Assembly (NCBI GenBank): GCA_964019135.1
Contig: OZ025253.1
Coordinates: 11,165,059-11,229,058, forward strand
Reading direction: 5' to 3'
DNA from: Arenicola marina
Taxonomy: Eukaryota; Annelida; Polychaeta; Arenicolidae
Length of the DNA stretch: 64,000 nucleotides
Part shown: piece after piece, positions 59,891 to 64,000 of the stretch
Layout of the letters: every line of letters starts with the position of its first letter
How positions within the stretch are numbered: position 1 is the stretch's first letter
The notes under the pieces: model-generated
What the model was told of the DNA's origin: nothing
Seen by the model: the letters and a program-made list of their open reading frames with translations, nothing else
Databases searched by the model: none
Translations under genes and position numbers: made by a program

Positions 59891-60375
59891 CTGTAACACA
59901 GTCGTTGTAAAGTGTATGTTTTGATATTGTAGTTATATGGTTCATGATATCACCACTGCGTCAAGCCATTCACACTGGTATCGTAATGATATCAGTGGGG
60001 GTATTTCTGTGTGCAAGGACGGGTATACAATCTGATACACACAATTTGTGCAAGGTTCTTCCGGGCGTGCCGATAAGGTTAAACCGTATGCCAGTGACAT
60101 GTTGACAGGGGCAATAAAACCAGCCTAAACATTCGCTTTACCATCATATGCCCTAATATTCGTCCAAACACCCAGTCCTCATCCAAAATTGGATTTGTAT
60201 CTAACTAATGAAAATATAACGTTGTGCCTGTTCATGCCCGCTATACCAGTAAATATATGTGTCTCGCATAGGATCCCTCTGTACGCTGAGTAATCGCGCC
60301 TAGAAAGTGAACTAAAACAATTATCACTCCGTCGCCTAGATCCGGATAGGTCCGGGTCGAGGGGGCTCACATATA
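59891..60375 (-). repeat. outer arm of the right copy of the compound minisatellite element
   Basis: Reverse-complement partner of 1062-1582, collinear over about 0.5 kb. It lacks the 220-bp insertion present on the left, so GAGTGATAATTGTTTTAGTT (reverse strand, about 60316-60335) runs directly into the TTCTAGGCGCGATTACTC segment. It lies immediately against the array, after TGTTACAG on the reverse strand. From 60376 to 61172 I see no supported gene. Confidence 0.85.
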
Positions 60376-61172
60376 CGTCCGCGTGCCTGGAGTAAAATGA
60401 AAGAGCGCGACCCGGCAGAGGGACCACGCTTGGGTGGGGAACAGTGCATACCATGCAATAAAGTACACCACACCGACCATCGCACCGTCTTTCATTCCCG
60501 CCACCGTGTCACAGCACGAGACAATATGGTGTAATACAAACGTATCCCAATACAACAAAACATCATCGTATAATTCTCAGTATCACCGAATCATTCTTGA
60601 CTATGCCGGTTTCCATGACACACGACCCCTCCCACTCTCTCCCATCTTATCTCTACCCCCCGCCTCCACCCTCCATCGCCTCTATCTCGCTCCACTTTAC
60701 ACCGGGTGCACTCCGCATGTTTGCTATTGTGGCCCCAGGCTAAGCTGCAAATCAACAGATGGTAGTTTAAGGTCCTGGTATCCGCTTCTGGAGTGCGCTT
60801 CGTCCATTTCATTCTCCGTCATGAGTCTTGGTCCAAATTAACTGTTATGTTCCGGGTATCGATGTGGGATGCACGTTGAACCCGAATGGACCATTAAGAC
60901 GGCAACATGATTAATTGCCACCCGTCGGTTTGCGTCAGACAATGTCTCTGCAGCTAAATGTTGTTGCTGTAGTTAATTCTTACGATTTATTTCGCGAAAT
61001 TTGCACGTATGACTGAATAAGCTTATTAGAGACAGACAGATCTTTTTACACTGCCATTCCGTCGATGTAATTTCAGAAACATCAAAAGTACTGTAGCCGA
61101 ATTGACTTTTAGGACTCTTACAACCGAATGGTCAATAATTAAGACGGCCAAGTCAATAATGTAGCAGCTGAA

Positions 61173-61510
61173 TAGGGTCTGTAGTATCAGTGACGTCACA
61201 GGCAGCACGCTCACCTCTAGAAACAACCAGTCTAGGTACAACGCGTCAGAGGGTCCCTATACTTTACTATGGGCCTCAAACTAGACTCAGTGATGCTTTG
61301 GATGTTAGAGAGCACGTGGAGTAAATGTTTGGTGGTGTAACATCATACTCATGCTAGTTTTAAATCGAGAGACGCTGGTTTTCTGCGCGTTGCACGCCAT
61401 TACAAAGAGCTCCCCATGTTTTGTATATGGGGCGGTGAAGTGTCATGTACTCAAAACCAGATTCGCTGGAGATGAGGGCGCGCTGTCTGTGACGTCACTT
61501 ACAGACCCTA
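61173..61510. mobile_element. TA-flanked MITE with CRE-bearing terminal repeats
   Basis: TAGGGTCTGTA...AGTGACGTCACAGGCAGCACGC (61173-61212) is mirrored by GCGCGCTGTCTGTGACGTCAC + TTACAGACCCTA (about 61478-61510). Arms are about 35-40 bp, imperfect, each containing TGACGTCA (61191 and 61490). Length 338 bp, no transposase. The TAGGG... end resembles the 24214 and 18783 elements. Confidence 0.7.
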
Positions 61511-61513
61511 TTA

Positions 61514-61691
61514 CCAATGGACCTATCCAAACTCCGAGCTAAGCCCCGCCCACTGACCTATATAACGGAACCTCGGTCATGGCACGCATATGCCTATCAT
61601 GGCGTCGAAAGCGCCTCATTTACCCAGTTTTTTTCTCTCGTCTAACAAAGCAATAAATAGGACATAACAACTAAAACGGTGACCCCAGAAA
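61514..61691 (+). promoter_or_regulatory. CCAAT, GC-box and TATA cluster, possible promoter or LTR end
   Basis: CCAAT (61514-61518), CCCCGCCCAC (61544-61553), TATATAA (61559-61565), AATAAA (61652-61657), then GGTGACCCCAGAA (61679-61691). TATA followed about 90 bases later by AATAAA and a possible primer-binding-like motif is the layout of an LTR 3' half, but no second LTR, no TGG-starting primer site and no gag/pol is seen. A simple gene promoter is the alternative. Confidence 0.3.
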
Positions 61692-61699
61692 GCAAGTTC

Positions 61700-62518
61700 A
61701 TTAATCGTTTATTAAGTGTGCTTCCGGAAGCGATGGGTTTTGCGGCGTTATTGTGCCTCGAATATGTTCGCGGCAGAGGCAAGCAGACTACTTCTCATTC
61801 GATTTCTGTTATATTTGGCATGTTGATTCCCTATCACAATGGTTATCAAGAGCTGAAAGTTCAGCAAAATTGAAGGGACTAGTTTGGCATAATCTTGGTC
61901 TAAAACTTTGGGCGGGAGTCCATTATCTTTTCTCTATTTATATCTGACCCACCTGGATGTAATGAATTTATTTAGTTAACATGCTGAAGGCATAAATGTA
62001 GATCTATGTACTTGACACATTCTGCTGCCGTATTTGAAGAAAACAAATCGATTGTCGCTACTTTGCGCCAGTGTGTGATTTGCATCTGGGCGTGATGTCA
62101 CATATGATATAAACATGTCGCATACGACGGTTTGTCATCAGCGAGGGGTCTGTCCGACCTCCAAGCGCGTGTCTACTCGTCATCTGATTAGCGGAATATG
62201 CGTGTGACGTCGTCAGATGATTGGCAGCTTGGATCGGTCTATAGTAAAACCTCCCTGCTCGACCACCTCCCTAAGCCAATCGATTATTTCCAGTCCCGGC
62301 GGTCGGCCTATACCGTAGTATTGCAACAGTATTCTATAACCCGATCACTGAAAGTCGATCGGTCATTTTCGTCCCACGCTCCATTTCCCCAAGTCGATCG
62401 GTTGTCGGCTGGTGGTCCACACACCAAGACGGGGGCGGAAGTATTAGTGTCTCCGGCTGACTGCGATAGAACACACACACTCGGGCAATAACGCATGTGG
62501 ACATTGTGAACTAGTTAG
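61700..62518. other. spacer, nothing recognised
   Basis: Open frames at 61679-61873, 61753-61947 and 62198-62491 carry no recognised domain. Confidence 0.55.
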
Positions 62519-62697
62519 CCAGGGAAGGATCTAGAGGGGGGGGGGGATAAAGGGGTTGCACCCCCCCCCTCCCCCCTTGGGAACTTGGACTTACACTGTA
62601 AAAGTCGGGTTCTCCGAGCACCCCCAACCCTGGTCTCAAGTTTTCACAGAGCAACCCCCCCGCCCCCCTTTGCACATTCCTAGATCCGCCCCTGATA
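62519..62697. mobile_element. short hAT-like MITE
   Basis: Left end CAGGGAAGGATCTAGAGGGGG and right end CCTAGATCCGCCCCTG are imperfect inverted repeats around about 180 bp rich in G and C runs. CAGGGGCGGATCTAGG-type termini are typical of hAT-derived MITEs in animals (from memory). No transposase. Confidence 0.6.
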
Positions 62698-63394
62698 GCT
62701 ATCTTGGGATGTATGATACATGTACGCGTGTTGTTGGCGATTGTTAGAGTATACATTGTAACTTTGATAATCATAATCATACTCAATACCTTTATAACAC
62801 AATCGGGCGATACCATCTGTGAACGGCGTGAGCTTTGGTAATCTTGACCACAAGACTTCGTCTTGTTATAACACACATTTAAGATATAAGTAGAGGCTAT
62901 ATATGGTAGAGGTGTTGGTCTTATGAATCGTTATCTCACTGAGCGTCATGGCAGCAACACTGAACATGCGAAGGAGCTTCCACTTTCAGCACGAAGGAAC
63001 GCTAGGGCAGGAGCAATCAACAGCTTGCTGATGTCTTGGGCATCGAAAAATCTACATATCTGAACATACTCAAGCGTAAAGCTGGTTACATTATGTATAT
63101 TGTAACCGAATTGCCAAGTTAGACGGCGGATTGCATTGTGTAGCCAAAGAAACATCGGATCTGTTAACATGTATATATTCACCTGTCGTGTATCGTGAGA
63201 CTTCCTCATTTGGATCTCTTGTAACAATGTTGTAACAGCTATAGTGGGGGTCCGATTCCTGATGGCTACCTAAGCGACTACTCGGATCACCAGAAAGATA
63301 CCGGGATGTGGTTGTGAAACCGTAGCCACCCACTGGTCGCCACACATTCGGATTATATTACGCCCCAAGTAACTTCCCGGTGGCACAGTCGCCA
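62698..63394. other. spacer upstream of the secreted-protein exon
   Basis: No supported gene. Minus-strand open frames (62946-63518) overlap the putative promoter and show no recognised domain. Confidence 0.55.
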
Positions 63395-63403
63395 CTTTAA
63401 AAT
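63395..63403 (+). promoter_or_regulatory. TATA-like element of the secreted-protein gene
   Basis: CTTTAAAAT lies about 120 bp upstream of the ATG at 63524. Transcription starting about 30 bp downstream would give a 5' UTR near 95 bases. Weak evidence. Confidence 0.3.
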
Positions 63404-63523
63404 CGGCCCCGTTTCCCTTCGCAAGCGTCACAACCAAGAGAGGACGAGATCCCTGAAGGTCGGACATCGGGCTCACGAGTGTATCAAAGGGTCTTGGGAA
63501 GCATTTCCACCTCGGCATTGATC

Positions 63524-63611
63524 ATGAAGACCGGGTTCGTTCTCCTGCTCGCAGCCATTGCAGCCTTGCAGAGCGTCGCGTGTGCTGAAACCGATGTCTA
63601 TGAAAGAGAAG
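63524..63611 (+). CDS. secreted protein, signal-peptide-encoding first exon (gene runs off the window)
   Basis: ATG at 63524 (A at -3) opens MKTGFVLLLAAIAALQSVAC, then AETDVYEREG. The exon ends at a perfect donor, GAAG|GTAAGT, after 63611, leaving phase 1. The N-terminus is a textbook signal peptide: one Lys, a hydrophobic core (FVLLLAAIAAL), then a small-residue site, with cleavage likely after VACA and before ETDVYE. The mature protein therefore enters the secretory pathway and is probably extracellular. Only about ten mature residues are visible, so the family cannot be named. The exon is too short to stand out as an open frame, but signal peptide and donor coincide in frame. The following sequence (to 64000) is intron. 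Confidence 0.78.
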
Positions 63612-63799
63612 GTAAGTTTGTTATATATGCTCCCTGGTAGCAGTTTACTGAAGGACCGAACGCTCGCAAGTTGAAGGCGAAGAGTGGCGTGGTGAGATGG
63701 GATGTGACATGTATGGCGCAGTTTCTCGTTTATCGTTTCTCTACTCTGATCCAGAAGAACCCCCGTGATAAAATTTATATATTTAGACTTGTATTAAAA

Positions 63800-63965
63800 T
63801 ACATTAACAAAACAGGTAAATTAAGGTGAAATTGAGTAAATTAAGATAAATTAGGTAAACAGAGGTACAATTAAGGTACAACTAAGGTAAATTAGGTAAA
63901 TTAAGGTAAACTAAGGTAAAATCCTATACAATTTTATAAATTAAGGTAAAATTAGGTAACTTCAG
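63800..63965 (+). repeat. intronic AAATTAAGGT-type microsatellite
   Basis: Irregular units of about 9-11 bp (AAATTAAGGT, AAATTAGGT, AACTAAGGT) about 15 times, inside the first intron of the secreted-protein gene. Confidence 0.85.
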
Positions 63966-64000
63966 ATGCGTTGCTGCTCAGATAATTATCGTGACGCTTA

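Noticed and set aside
53143..59896. Open frames of 1385 and 1166 codons (Pro/His/Ser repeats)
   Set aside because: All three forward frames are open because the C-rich 29/31-bp unit has no stop codons and its length is not a multiple of three. One repeat protein cannot explain simultaneous openness in three frames.

Overview
This is eukaryotic, animal-type DNA. It contains intron-style splice donors, 5'-truncated non-LTR retrotransposons (one with a poly-A tail), a tRNA-derived SINE, short TA-flanked inverted-repeat elements, and first exons encoding a THAP zinc finger and a secreted protein. There are no operons or Shine-Dalgarno sites. The mix resembles a marine invertebrate (amphioxus, cnidarian or mollusc type); the sequence alone does not fix the species.

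More than half of the window is tandem repeat. From left to right: a 62-bp array (about 0.4-1.0 kb); a 9.3-kb G-rich 35-bp minisatellite (1.77-11.05 kb); a C-rich 23-28-bp array (14.57-15.76 kb); a 15.7-kb 39-bp array (28.1-43.8 kb); a 33-bp array (52.1-54.95 kb); and a C-rich 29/31-bp array (54.96-59.89 kb). These arrays lack stop codons in several frames at once, so they produce very long open frames that I do not regard as genes. All five largest arrays carry higher-order duplications: 955 bp, 1405/1210 bp, about 364 bp and about 795 bp.

The main structural result is that the G-rich array on the left and the C-rich array on the right are inverted copies of one compound element about 49 kb apart. 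Both are bounded outside by the same roughly 0.5-kb unique arm (1062-1582 and 59890-60375, reverse complement). Both are bounded inside by the same junction to the 33-bp family (11050 and 54955). The two copies expanded different parts: 35-bp versus 29-bp units, and one or two versus about 86 copies of the 33-bp unit.

The low-repeat islands hold gene relics and single exons. A decayed HECT E3-ligase-like gene (13111-14577) is interrupted by a poly-A-tailed retrotransposon fragment and cut off just after its catalytic-cysteine motif by the C-rich array. There is a C2H2 zinc-finger fragment (20706-20822), an RT-encoding retrotransposon remnant on the minus strand (22466-23760), a second retrotransposon C-terminus (46347-47178), a THAP first exon (49871-49995), and a signal-peptide first exon running into the right edge (63524-63611). 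Several inverted-repeat elements (16.6, 18.35, 18.8-19.7, 24.2-25.0, 61.2 and 62.5 kb) and two diverged copies of a promoter plus first-exon module (16.4 and 17.8 kb) fill the rest. No set of genes here forms a visible pathway.
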